This document shows, one piece after another, positions 17,710-25,689 of a stretch of DNA of 59,588 nt. Positions within the stretch are counted from its first letter, which is position 1, and each line of letters starts with the position of its first letter. This stretch comes from Pirellulaceae bacterium (lineage in GTDB: Bacteria > Planctomycetota > Planctomycetia > Pirellulales > Pirellulaceae). The DNA lies in NCBI GenBank assembly GCA_016784735.1, contig JADHUC010000015.1, positions 1-59,588 on the forward strand. The letters are read 5' to 3'. The translations under genes were made by a program, and so were the position numbers. The notes below the pieces were generated by a model. The model was not told the DNA's origin and ran no database searches. It saw only the letters and a list, made by a program, of their open reading frames with translations.

Positions 17710-19029
17710 CTACGGCACCGGTGCTGGAAGCTCTTTACCGAAACCCGGGCGCTGGAAGCGCGTGCTGTCGCGGCGGCAGAGAGCGACGATCGTCCCGCAG
17801 CGGTCAATATAGTACCAGGCACCGCCTTCCCACCACACCGGACCGTCCATCGTATGCTGAAATTCGCCGCCGATATGAACTCGCGCCAGTCCGCCGTGGA
17901 AACCTTCGGCATCGTTCCACTTCGCTTCCTTGCCGGAGCCGCCTTTCGCGACCACGGTCCCCCTGCGGTCGATATACCCCCAGGCATCACCGATGCGAAC
18001 GGCAGCGAGGTTCTCCTGAAAGCTGCTGGCTTCGTCGAATCTTGGCGCGATCACGAGGCGGCCAGAAGTGTCTACGTAGCCGAACTTGTCACCGACTTTG
18101 ACCCGTGCCAGACCTTCCGAGAACGATCCAACGAGTCTATATTTGAACCCCCCCCGGATCGGTCGGCCCATCGTGTCGAGCGCAAGGTTGTACGGAACGC
18201 CCGGCCCACTACCATCGATTGACACGCGTAACCGTCCGTTGGCGAAGTCCCATGCCGCGCCCACGTGCTCTCCCGGCTCCAAGACAAGCTGTCCAAGCGA
18301 GAAGACGACCGTTCCCCTACAGTCTATGTACTCCCAGTGGCGCTGGCCTGGACGTCGCACTCGTGCCAGACCGTTGCCGAAGCTACCCGCATCTACGTAC
18401 TCCAACGGAATGGCAACCCGACCAGACCGATTCACGAATCCCCATCGCTCCGTGTACGGGGCCTCAGTTCCGAAATCCGCCCTACGCCCGGTCGTCACGA
18501 CAGCCAGGCCTGCCGAAAACTCCTCGACCCAGTCGTACTTGGCCGGAATGATGATGTTGCCGTCACTGTCGACGCAGCCGTACTTGCCATTCTGACGGAA
18601 CCACGCACGCCCTTCCGAGAATTCACGTGCCGAAAACGCGTCCTGCGGAAGGACCACGGCCCATTCGCCGTCGGACTGAATGTAGCCGCTACGGTTCGCC
18701 GTGTAGACGGCGGCCCGATTCTCGAAGAAATCCCACGCCAAGGCAAACTGTGGCTCGATTACGACTTCTCCCTGATTGTCAACGTAGCCCCATTGACCGC
18801 CGCGAAACACTGGATTTGGCACTGCTTGCCAATCTTGTTCCACGTCGTGATTCGGCGGCTCCGCCTGTGCCGTAGTACAACGTGCGTGAATGAGCCCACC
18901 CGCCGCCACTATGCCAAAGACTAGGGCGAAAACGCGACTCAACGAAAAAAATGCAACGACCAAGAAACGCTTGCCGAAAGAAACACACATGGCCCAGGCC
19001 CTCCACGTACTACATTGGCGTTTCTCCAC
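17710..19029 (-). CDS. WG-repeat secreted protein
   Basis: This 439-residue protein has a signal or anchor segment (residues about 18-50) followed by seven or more WG repeats, each with a WGYVDxxGxVVIxPxFxxAxxF core: QWGYVDNQGEVVIEPQF, KYGCVDSDGNIIIPAKYD, RWGFVNRSGRVAIPLEY, KFGYVDTSGRLVIAPRFD and AWGYIDRRGTVVAKG. WG-repeat proteins are probably beta-sheet surface or periplasmic proteins of unknown function. A shorter start at 18990 would trim a basic leader. The 17454-17709 space upstream of the sialidase gene holds nothing clear. Confidence 0.8.
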   Translation of the reverse strand: MEKRQCSTWRAWAMCVSFGKRFLVVAFFSLSRVFALVFGIVAAGGLIHARCTTAQAEPPNHDVEQDWQAVPNPVFRGGQWGYVDNQGEVVIEPQFALAWDFFENRAAVYTANRSGYIQSDGEWAVVLPQDAFSAREFSEGRAWFRQNGKYGCVDSDGNIIIPAKYDWVEEFSAGLAVVTTGRRADFGTEAPYTERWGFVNRSGRVAIPLEYVDAGSFGNGLARVRRPGQRHWEYIDCRGTVVFSLGQLVLEPGEHVGAAWDFANGRLRVSIDGSGPGVPYNLALDTMGRPIRGGFKYRLVGSFSEGLARVKVGDKFGYVDTSGRLVIAPRFDEASSFQENLAAVRIGDAWGYIDRRGTVVAKGGSGKEAKWNDAEGFHGGLARVHIGGEFQHTMDGPVWWEGGAWYYIDRCGTIVALCRRDSTRFQRPGFGKELPAPVP

Positions 19030-19242
19030 AGGATTAGCTTGAGCAACGGATCAGTTTACCATACTGCCCCCGAGGATAACGCGACCGACCATGACTCGTA
19101 GCAACCAACAGGTTCGCGTGCCCGACAGCGATGCCAGCCACGCCGAAACAGAATCAACAACGCTTCATTCTATCATGTCGCACAACCAGTTCACAAATCC
19201 GAAGCGGAGAACGCGCTCCTGTTGGACGAGCCGCATTTGGTC

Positions 19243-19668
19243 TCATTGCTGGTCGCGAACACGAATCCCCAATTCCGTCAATAGATGACGGATAGCGACG
19301 ATTTCTGGATCGTTCATCCGCAGTCGGACGACGGTAGCGCGCCCACAGGGTGTTTTGCCCTCGATCTCCAACGTGGCGGGAGACCAACGGAAGTGTTCGG
19401 TCCATACTTGTGTTCGCGGATTGAACAGAGCCTCATCCGTACCAGTGTCGGGATCAGGTCCCGTTTCGTGCGCCCACTTGTGACCGTTGCATCGCGGGCA
19501 CGCCATGGCTAAGTTCGTCAGCTCGGTCTTTCCGCCTTGGCTTCTGGGAAGGACATGGTCGATGGGAAACCAAGCGATCTGACCTTGCACCGGAATCCCG
19601 CAGTATTCACAGCGCCCACTGCCACGCGCGACAACCTGGGTGCGGAGATGTTCGGGGATGTTGGTCAA
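19243..19668 (-). CDS. HNH endonuclease
   Basis: This 141-residue protein has a complete HNH core: CEYCGIP (first zinc pair), FPIDHVLPRSQGG (DH of the metal site), LTNLAMACPRC (N and second CxxC) and NGHK. It resembles free-standing HNH nucleases common in planctomycetes. Its start codon overlaps the stop of the upstream gene (19665-19668), so the two are translationally coupled. Confidence 0.85.
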   Translation of the reverse strand: MTNIPEHLRTQVVARGSGRCEYCGIPVQGQIAWFPIDHVLPRSQGGKTELTNLAMACPRCNGHKWAHETGPDPDTGTDEALFNPRTQVWTEHFRWSPATLEIEGKTPCGRATVVRLRMNDPEIVAIRHLLTELGIRVRDQQ

Positions 19669-19949
19669 TGGCCATTCACCAAGTCGGGCAGCACTTCGCC
19701 CAATCGCTGGAGCGCCACCCGTGCCTCCAGTCTTTCGGTGGTCCGACGTTCCGAAAAGGCGACCAGTGACATCAATTCGCCGTGTTCGTGCTGGTCCAAG
19801 AACTCCTTGCGTTCGCCCAAAACGCGCATGCGATCGTTGATCGCTTCGTCAAGTTCGTATTCGGCCAGACGACGCAAGGCGGCAACGCAAAGATCCATGG
19901 CCGATTCGAATCGCGGCTCGGAACTCAATGCATCGGCGAGAGAGGACAT
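19665..19949 (-). CDS. Small helical partner of the HNH gene
   Basis: This 94-residue protein, starting MSSLADAL, is rich in long amphipathic helices (LCVAALRRLAEYELDEAIN, RRTTERLEARVALQRLGEV). It overlaps the HNH gene by four bases. I do not recognise the family; the pairing recurs as a two-gene unit in appearance only, and an adaptor or unrelated role are both possible. A longer frame begins at 20015. Confidence 0.55.
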   Translation of the reverse strand: MSSLADALSSEPRFESAMDLCVAALRRLAEYELDEAINDRMRVLGERKEFLDQHEHGELMSLVAFSERRTTERLEARVALQRLGEVLPDLVNGH

Positions 19950-20036
19950 AGCGGACCCGCGCAACCGAGGGCGGAAAGACTCTTCACGACATCCATTATA
20001 TGCTTCAAAACGCAAATCAACAACAAGCAGAAGGCG

Positions 20037-20303
20037 CTACTTGAGACCACAAGGCGGGTACCTTCCGCCTGCGGTGATCCAAAACGCCATAGCCGACAGC
20101 AGCACTGCCTGAGCACCGAAGACCACTGGGGCAAATCCGCTGCCCACCATCGCCAACGGCACTGACACCAGCGCGATGATGACGAGGATTGCCCTCACGT
20201 TGAACTGGGATCGTACGGTCATGGTCGTTCCCACTTTTGCGGCGAGTACTCTCACCTCGCTGATTTCGCACCAACTGTCGGGCTGCATTGTTCGGCGATT
20301 CAT
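20037..20303 (-). CDS. Small membrane protein with two hydrophobic helices
   Basis: The frame holds up to 88 residues. Two hydrophobic segments (about residues 36-55 and 58-77) follow the short basic stretch MTVRSQFNVRAIL. The latter resembles planctomycete 'FSLRSLLI' small membrane proteins, so an internal start at 20222 is plausible. No function is assignable. Confidence 0.45.
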   Translation of the reverse strand: MNRRTMQPDSWCEISEVRVLAAKVGTTMTVRSQFNVRAILVIIALVSVPLAMVGSGFAPVVFGAQAVLLSAMAFWITAGGRYPPCGLK

Positions 20304-20380
20304 CTTGGCCCCGTGGTTCGCGAGTGGTAGATTGTCGAGCAGGAGCCATGTCTGGTGGGCCGTAGGACGAAGATGTTACC

Positions 20381-20722
20381 ATGAAGAAGCCGAAAGCGAG
20401 ACGGCGGTGGTTTCAGTTCCTGGTACGCATGACGCTGGTGGCTATTCTCTTGCTTGGGCCAGTAATTGCCGGGTCGGTGATGCCTTTGCCTGACTTCGCC
20501 CGTGAGTGGATGCCGAAGCGACGCTCGGTCCAATTGATCTTCACGTCAGAGGACCTCCTAGAATTGCAAAAGACGTGGGAGCGCATTTGGTTTCTGGACC
20601 AGCCGGATAAGATGACGCCCGAACGGACGAACGGCGGAGTCATCTTGGATCGGCCGAGAGAAGACCGTCGCGTTTTTCGCCGTCCTCGCCAAGATCGTTT
20701 ACCTAAGCCGCCCAAGATTTAG
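20381..20722 (+). CDS. Small membrane-anchored protein
   Basis: This 113-residue protein begins with a basic RRRWFQFLVRMTLVAILLL signal-anchor (residues about 8-32) and then a charged, Arg/Pro-rich tail. The leader matches a common planctomycete pattern. The last 24 bases overlap the converging gene at 20699. Confidence 0.5.
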   Translation: MKKPKARRRWFQFLVRMTLVAILLLGPVIAGSVMPLPDFAREWMPKRRSVQLIFTSEDLLELQKTWERIWFLDQPDKMTPERTNGGVILDRPREDRRVFRRPRQDRLPKPPKI

Positions 20723-20917
20723 GTCCGCGATCTTTCGTTCGATCAGGTGTACGTGCCTGAGTTCCTCGTCTTTCAACTGGGCTACTAAATCCCTCAGAAT
20801 CTCCGCCTTCGAGTCGTCCAAGAGTTCGCCGTATAGCCGATATGCTTCCTTCTCTTGCTCTAACGCAAACTCCAGGATCTCGCCTGGAGTTTTCAACTTG
20901 GATAGCCTCTTGTCCAA
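20699..20917 (-). CDS. Rubrerythrin/ferritin-like helical protein
   Basis: This 72-residue protein has two predicted helices with spaced acidic residues and a final EELRHVHLIE, resembling half of a rubrerythrin-type ferritin-like four-helix bundle (ExxxE...EExxH). As a half-size unit it could dimerise around a di-iron site; that is inference. RBS-like AAGGTGACTC is weak. Confidence 0.55.
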   Translation of the reverse strand: MDKRLSKLKTPGEILEFALEQEKEAYRLYGELLDDSKAEILRDLVAQLKDEELRHVHLIERKIADLNLGRLR

Positions 20918-21108
20918 AGGTGACTCCTATCTAGCTGCGACGCAGAATTAGACTGTCGATTACGGGAGACGACGCAGCGGCAGACGCACTGGATAAGCTT
21001 GTTGGTTGTCTGCTTCAGACGAGCAAACGAATTCTAGCAGGGTATGGCCGTTGGTCAATGAACGTGCCGTCGGCGACAGACCTCATTGATGTGTCCGTGC
21101 CTGGGACT

Positions 21109-21180
21109 TTGTACGATGGCCCTCCGAGGCCGTCGAGCAACCAACCAGCACAACGACGGCCTCGGAGGACCATCGTACAA
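21109..21180. repeat. 72-bp palindromic element
   Basis: Arms of 27 bases (21109-21135 and 21154-21180) match at 26 positions, beginning TTGTACGATGG and ending CATCGTACAA, with an 18-base spacer. It lies in the 278-base intergenic stretch 20918-21195, between the divergent start of 20917 and the stop of the oxidoreductase gene; nothing else is evident there. Confidence 0.7.
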
Positions 21181-21195
21181 TCTTGCGCGCGGCGG

Positions 21196-22458
21196 TCACG
21201 CTTCGACGGTCACCCGAAGGCGCTGGATCTCGTTGCGACCAGATTTGGGTAGCGGGCGCGGCAAAGGCTGCGCGATGCCGTTGGCGTCGATCGTGCGACA
21301 GCACAACTCGTACTGTCCCGCGGCGGGCGCTGTCAGAAGGGCCGCCCAATGCGCGATGGCGTAGGGCATCGGCCATGTCAGCGGTCGTCCCTGAGCGTCG
21401 AATTGGCGCGGAATCGGCGGCAGCGGGCCGTCGGGCAAACCGCCGCCCCAATTCTTCGGCGGCGGTAAGATATCGGCGTCTTGCCAGTCGGCTTTGGTCA
21501 GATACGGGTCGTCCGTGGATGCGGGCTGCGTTGTCGGCCGCAGGCAGTATTGAACCTTGCTCAGCCCCGACATGCCCACCTGGGCGACGCCTGTGAGAGC
21601 CGCCGGCTGGCCGGCCTTCAGCTTCTTCGGCGCATTCGCGAATCGGGCAAATGTCTTCATCGAACTATCCACGTCGTTGTTCTTCCCGGCGTAGGTGTCG
21701 TTGGGATTCGGATCGTTGGTAAGCACCACGCGCTGGAGCCACTTGATCGACTTGAAGCCGTATCCATCGGGAGCCAACAGCCGCACCGGTCCGCCGCGTT
21801 TCGGAGCCAGCCAATCGCCGTTCATTTTGTAGGCCAGGATCACGGGCTGTTCGCCCGGCGGGTCTTCCAGCACGCGGTTGATCGACAGAGAACTCAGGAA
21901 ACCGGGCCCCGGCTTCTTCGGATCACTGTGGTAGCCGTGATACCAGACGCGTCGCAGATTTGCCTTGGGCTGCGTCTTCCAGATGACTTCGCGGAGCGGC
22001 ACACCTTCCCATAGGCCCATGCCGAATACTTTGTCCACGTTCAAGCAAGTCATCGCTTTCATGTAACGGACGGCGTGCTTCTCGGCCAGGGCCATCAGGC
22101 CGGACCAGTCCAGCGCGGTGCCCAGTTCCTTGGAAAGCGGACTTTCGATCTGGACGTCGCTGGTCGGGTCGGCGATGACTTCGAGCTGCCACGTATCGCG
22201 GTCCAAGCCGGCTTCGCGAAGTTCTTCCGGTGTCAGCTTATACGGTGGCGGATTACCACGCCCGCCGCCAACGAACTTGGCCTCGGGAGTAAGGTATTCG
22301 AGCTGGGCGATGGCCTCGGCCAACAGCCCGTCGCTTTCGGCACCGTGGGCCCACAGCGGGGCCAGCCCCAGCCCGGCTGCGCCCGCTGCGCCGAGTTTCA
22401 AGAAATATCGCCGAGTGACATCACGATGTTCTTCGGCCAGTCGAGTGCGGTCTTTCAT
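21196..22458 (-). CDS. Tat-exported molybdopterin oxidoreductase, sulfite oxidase family
   Basis: This 420-residue protein has a twin-arginine leader (TRRYFLKLGAAGAAGLGLAP) and a sulfite-oxidase/SoxC/YedY fold. A Mo-ligand cysteine is likely in the AMTCLNVDKV segment, followed by GLWEGVPLREV; GGPVRLLAPDGYGFKSIKW matches the conserved pterin-binding region, and the C-terminal dimerisation domain (VAQVGMSGLSKVQYCL) is present. It is a periplasmic oxidase or reductase of unknown substrate. The start at 22458 is chosen for the Tat leader; the frame is open to 22773. The UroD-like gene lies upstream on the same strand. Confidence 0.85.
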   Translation of the reverse strand: MKDRTRLAEEHRDVTRRYFLKLGAAGAAGLGLAPLWAHGAESDGLLAEAIAQLEYLTPEAKFVGGGRGNPPPYKLTPEELREAGLDRDTWQLEVIADPTSDVQIESPLSKELGTALDWSGLMALAEKHAVRYMKAMTCLNVDKVFGMGLWEGVPLREVIWKTQPKANLRRVWYHGYHSDPKKPGPGFLSSLSINRVLEDPPGEQPVILAYKMNGDWLAPKRGGPVRLLAPDGYGFKSIKWLQRVVLTNDPNPNDTYAGKNNDVDSSMKTFARFANAPKKLKAGQPAALTGVAQVGMSGLSKVQYCLRPTTQPASTDDPYLTKADWQDADILPPPKNWGGGLPDGPLPPIPRQFDAQGRPLTWPMPYAIAHWAALLTAPAAGQYELCCRTIDANGIAQPLPRPLPKSGRNEIQRLRVTVEA

Positions 22459-22567
22459 GTCTGATCTCCCAGGCTCAATGCCGCTAAGGCATCGATCTTC
22501 GTGCGTTGTTGCGAGGCCCTTCGATACGGCCACTTCCGAGCATACTCCATGGCGGACGCCACGGCAA

Positions 22568-23611
22568 TCAAGCGGCTCCGAACGAACCGAGAGGATACCG
22601 GCCAAATCGCTTAACGGCCTCGACCATGGCCACCAGGTTGCCGGGCTGGCACGACGAGTGAAAGCTGTTCGAGGAGGACACGATGTAGCCCCCGCCGGAT
22701 CCCGCGTCCGCAATCGCCTGGCGGACCGCCTGCCGAACTTCCCCGGCGGTGCCGTGCGGCAGCAATTGCCCACAGTCGATGTTGCCCATCAGGCATACCT
22801 GTTCGCCGACGAGTTGCTTGACCTTCTTCAGTTCCATGCCGGCAAGCGGCTCGATCGGGTTCAGTGCATCGGGTCCGGCAGAGACGATCATGTCCAAAAT
22901 CGAGTAGATATTGCCGTCCGTGTGCTTGACGCAGAAAGCCCCCTCGTCGTGGATCATGTCGATCATCTTCTTCAGCCGAGGCAGAATGAAATGGGCGAAT
23001 ATGGCAGGGCTCATCATCGGCCCGAGGTTACTGGCGTAGTCGTCGCCAAGGATGATCACCTCGGCACCGGTGTGGATCGCTCGGCGGACGATCGCCATGT
23101 TGCACTCGAGCACCTTGTCCATGGTCACCTCGACCGTATCGGGCTCGGCCAGGAAGTTCATCAGGATCGAGTCGATGCCCATTAAGTACGCCGACCACAT
23201 GAACGCAGCCCGGTGGTGGAAACAGATCGCTCGTTTTCCTTTGTAACGCGAAACCAGATCCGGGAGAGGGCCCAGACGGTGCGGGGCATCGGGCGTGGGC
23301 GTCGTGTATGCCTTTGCATCGGCGAGTGTGCTGATGGGACCGCGAATCGGATGCGCGACAACCTCCGTATTTGCCATATAGGTGACGCCCCACTCGTCCA
23401 CGTAGGAACCGTCGAGGTTCTCACTCACTTTCTCGAATCGCGCACCACAACCGACGCCGTCCATGTCCAGGCGGTCCATGCAATCCGCCACGTCGCGACA
23501 CCCCGGTACGGCTCCGCGGGCGACCTTGTCGTCAATCACAAACTCGACGACCGGTACACGATCAGGCTGCTCCAATCGCAAAGCGGCGTGGACACGCTCG
23601 GTGGAATTCAT
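22568..23611 (-). CDS. Uroporphyrinogen decarboxylase-family protein (MtaA-like)
   Basis: This 347-residue protein has the UroD/CmuA/MtaA TIM-barrel fold: an N-terminal ERVHAALRLEQPDRVPV, then IILGDDYASNLGPMMSP, FCVKHTDGNIYSILDM and VCLMGNIDCGQLLPHG. The His and Cys in the latter two could bind a metal, as in methylcobamide:thiol methyltransferases. This clade differs from HemE, so a one-carbon or corrinoid role is more likely than haem synthesis. A separate MttB-like gene is at 46525, but no corrinoid protein is visible in the window. Confidence 0.75.
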   Translation of the reverse strand: MNSTERVHAALRLEQPDRVPVVEFVIDDKVARGAVPGCRDVADCMDRLDMDGVGCGARFEKVSENLDGSYVDEWGVTYMANTEVVAHPIRGPISTLADAKAYTTPTPDAPHRLGPLPDLVSRYKGKRAICFHHRAAFMWSAYLMGIDSILMNFLAEPDTVEVTMDKVLECNMAIVRRAIHTGAEVIILGDDYASNLGPMMSPAIFAHFILPRLKKMIDMIHDEGAFCVKHTDGNIYSILDMIVSAGPDALNPIEPLAGMELKKVKQLVGEQVCLMGNIDCGQLLPHGTAGEVRQAVRQAIADAGSGGGYIVSSSNSFHSSCQPGNLVAMVEAVKRFGRYPLGSFGAA

Positions 23612-23829
23612 CGTTTGCCCCCGTGTACTTTGCCCCCGGTGTACCGGATGAAAAAAAGAAAGGCAATCACTTGGGTTCGGTCAATGGGGACGGGCACATC
23701 ATCAGCCAGACCGCAGAATCGGCAGTACGAGGCGAGCCACGGAGGGAAGTACCGTTGGTCATTCCCCGACAGCCCGGCCGCCCTGACCACCGCCGCCATT
23801 CGTCTTGTGCTCATGCCACCCTCCATCAA
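23608..23829 (-). pseudogene. Truncated tyrosine recombinase N-terminal stub
   Basis: This fragment of up to 73 residues, starting best at MSTRRMAAVVRAAGL, resembles the N-terminal core-binding (SAM-like) domain of planctomycete/integron-type tyrosine recombinases: RYFPPWLASYCRFCG, then VPVPIDRTQVIAFLFFIR. It ends at a stop that overlaps the next start (ATGA at 23608-23611), with no catalytic domain. The call rests on pattern memory, not an alignment. Nearby repeats at 23841-23960 may be recombination sites. Confidence 0.4.
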
Positions 23830-23840
23830 CGCATTTCGGT

Positions 23841-23960
23841 ATTATCCGCGATTAAGTTGCCATTATGGGAATATCCGCGATAATCGCAAGATAATTCTTG
23901 ACCTTGGGGATCAAACGTGATAAACGGTCGGATAAGTTCTTATCCGCGATAATCGCGAAG
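23841..23960. repeat. Three copies of a TATCCGCGAT(T/A)A motif in an AT-rich spacer
   Basis: ATTATCCGCGATTAA (23841-23855), ATATCCGCGATAATCGCAAG (23871-23890) and TATCCGCGATAATCGCGAAG (23941-23960) repeat with the same polarity; each core is partly palindromic (TATCCGCGATA). They sit between the integrase stub and the PH-domain gene. Candidates are recombinase core sites or an operator. Confidence 0.55.
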
Positions 23961-24019
23961 AATTCAAAGTTACGTGATTGAAAATAGTGGGCACTTTCAA
24001 TCAAGAGCGTGAGACAACC

Positions 24020-24523
24020 ATGGCGGAGAATCGAACGACATTCGCGATCGAAACGTCTCGCCTCGTACGCTATCTACGATTACGCTCGTGTCTGCCACTG
24101 TTGATCCCTTTGGTCCTAACGGTGTGGATCGCGATCTCCGCGCCGAGGCTGACCGTCACGAATCCGTGGATGCTTTCGATCTTGGGGATTGGCGGGATTG
24201 GTGTTGCGTTTGCGGTTGTAGTCACTCCCATTCAAGTGCGGGCGATGAGCTACTGGATCGATGGCACGACTCTGCGAATTGATCAGGGAATCGTAGTTCG
24301 TAGATGCAAATCCATCCCACTGGATCGCGTTACGGACATCGAAATGGTCCAGGGCCCTCTAATGCGGGTCTGCGGAATATGGGCATTGCAGATTCAGACC
24401 GCTGGCAGCGCTCAGCAGGCACCGGAAGGCACGATCCGCGGTGTCTCTAATCCTGAATCCGTTCGTGATACAATTATGACCATCCGCGATCAGGCTGCCT
24501 CCAAGGCTGATGCAGCCACGTGA
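24020..24523 (+). CDS. bPH2-domain membrane protein (YdbS/YdbT-like)
   Basis: This 167-residue protein has two adjacent transmembrane helices (residues about 20-40 and 48-70) and then a bacterial PH-like domain 2 (RAMSYWIDGTTLRIDQGIVV, SIPLDRVTDIEMVQGPLMR, GIWALQIQTAG). Such proteins sit in the cytoplasmic membrane; their role is unknown. The ATG at 24020 is chosen because it gives a polar start before the first helix. Confidence 0.8.
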   Translation: MAENRTTFAIETSRLVRYLRLRSCLPLLIPLVLTVWIAISAPRLTVTNPWMLSILGIGGIGVAFAVVVTPIQVRAMSYWIDGTTLRIDQGIVVRRCKSIPLDRVTDIEMVQGPLMRVCGIWALQIQTAGSAQQAPEGTIRGVSNPESVRDTIMTIRDQAASKADAAT

Positions 24524-24619
24524 TCAAACTCGCGAGGCGAAAGAACGGCCACCACTTGGAACGCGGACGCGTCACGTAGTCGGGTGGCGAGGGCTCGTTG
24601 CCGAGCCCCAGCCCCCTAA

Positions 24620-24654
24620 GAACCGGACATGACAGTTTCCTGTCTTGACGGCTC
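24620..24654 (-). ncRNA. Group II intron domain V
   Basis: The 35-base hairpin starts GAGCCGT, has a GACAG-GAAA-CTGTC upper stem with a GAAA tetraloop, and ends CCGGTTC. The AGC catalytic triad and the pairing GAGCCG/CGGTTC match the group II intron domain V. A GC-rich stem with a GCAA loop (about 24579-24614), like domain VI with a possible bulged A, follows. Confidence 0.75.
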
Positions 24655-24686
24655 AAGCTCCCAGTAAGACTCTCCCCTGCCGGGGA

Positions 24687-25019
24687 TCATCCGGTTGTGT
24701 CGCGTGAATGCAGTTGGCGGTGACAATTCGGATGCAGGAGTTCCAAGTTGTCCACCAAGTCCGACCCGCCGTGGCAGCGGTACCGTACGTGATGTACCTT
24801 CCAACTTCGACGCAGGTCGAGCTTCTGACTGCACCTCGGACAGACTCCCTTCTGAAGCCCCCATAACGTACGTGGCTTCCCGCGCAGATGCCGTTTCAAT
24901 TTGCGGTCCAGTCGCGCCTCGAAATACATCTCCTGCTCGGGATCGTCAGGGTTCGCGTCCTGCCGAATCTTCCTTGCGTGTCTGACGATCGACGCGCCGT
25001 TCGTCGGTTCAGTCGAGCG
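24687..25019 (-). pseudogene. C-terminal HNH fragment of group II intron reverse transcriptase
   Basis: The frame is open for 110 codons without a credible start. It reads through SIVRHARKIRQDANPDDPE and YFEARLDRKLKRHL to the HNH zinc domain: CPRCSQKL, SWKVHHVRYRCHGGSD, NLELLHPNCHRQLHS. This order (IVRH...ANP.DPE...YFE.R, then W..HH...GGSD...LLHPNCH) is diagnostic of the C-terminal endonuclease of group II intron proteins. RT and X domains are absent. Its 5' end overlaps the protease stop codon. Confidence 0.75.
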
Positions 25020-25371
25020 TCAATTGCTTGTCCAAGTAGTCGATGTGCAGGACCCGCTTTTCAAGCAGTCCTGTTCCCAGCAACGGCAGCTTGCCATCGT
25101 TCGCAACCACTTGAAGCGGGGCCAGGTTCCCAAACCAATGGACATAGCAGATGAATGTCTCCAACGTGACTCGCCTGCCATCGGCCAAGATTGCCTCGGT
25201 TTCCACCAAAGATTCGAGTTCAAGTTCTTCGATTAACCGTTTTGGGAACACCAGATGTCCGTCGAATGCCGTATCAATCCACGCCGTGACACTCGCTTCC
25301 TGAGAGTCTAACGCTCTCCGCACCGGAACATCAATGAGGGCGCGATTTCGCTCGTCGACTATTCCAATCAA
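25009..25371 (-). CDS. Clan AA (retropepsin-like) aspartic protease
   Basis: This 120-residue protein fits a single-lobe clan AA protease: WIDTAFDGHLVFP carries the catalytic Asp (D-T-A/G-F-D-G), and PLLGTGLLEKRVLHIDY the C-terminal psi-loop glycine motif. Such proteases act as homodimers. The start overlaps the stop of the upstream 77-residue gene (ATGA at 25368-25371), a typical small protease/partner arrangement. The stop lies at the junction with the group II intron remnant. Confidence 0.8.
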   Translation of the reverse strand: MIGIVDERNRALIDVPVRRALDSQEASVTAWIDTAFDGHLVFPKRLIEELELESLVETEAILADGRRVTLETFICYVHWFGNLAPLQVVANDGKLPLLGTGLLEKRVLHIDYLDKQLTLD

Positions 25372-25601
25372 GACGCAAAGCCTCCAATATGGAATGCGGC
25401 TTCATGGCCGACACGAATGACGAATGATTTGCGATCCGGATACGCGTTCTTGGCCGCCATAGCCGCATCAATGAATTGGTCGCCCAGAAAAAAGGACTCC
25501 GAGACCGGCTCGATCGCCACGAACTGGTCGCGATGCTTCGCTTCCAGTTCCGCCTTCAGCCGCAATTCGTAGATGCGCTTGGCCTGCTCCGCAATTGACA
25601 T
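25368..25601 (-). CDS. Small partner protein of the clan AA protease
   Basis: This 77-residue protein, starting MSIAEQAKRIYELRLKAELE, is predicted to be a helix followed by a beta-rich C-terminus (FVAIEPVSESFFLGDQF, KSFVIRVGHEA). GGAGTG precedes the ATG at 25601. It overlaps the protease gene by four bases; toxin-antitoxin-like pairs with this layout occur in cyanobacteria and planctomycetes, but I cannot prove that role here. Confidence 0.6.
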   Translation of the reverse strand: MSIAEQAKRIYELRLKAELEAKHRDQFVAIEPVSESFFLGDQFIDAAMAAKNAYPDRKSFVIRVGHEAAFHIGGFAS

Positions 25602-25689
25602 GGGCACTCCTATCACGTTAGTGTACCAGGACGCGATGGCATTCCGTCCTACGATTGCCGGCCGGGTAGCTTCATGCTGTCCGCTTGCC

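Larger units (their letters stand above)
24577..25019 (-). mobile_element. 3' remnant of a group II intron
   Basis: On the minus strand, the C-terminal end of an intron-encoded reverse transcriptase (to 24687) is followed by a canonical domain V (24620-24654) and a domain VI-like stem with a GCAA loop, ending near GACTAC at 24577. Everything 5' of the HNH tail (ribozyme domains I-III, RT and maturase domains) is missing. The intron is therefore a dead fragment joined to the 3' end of the protease gene. Confidence 0.7.
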
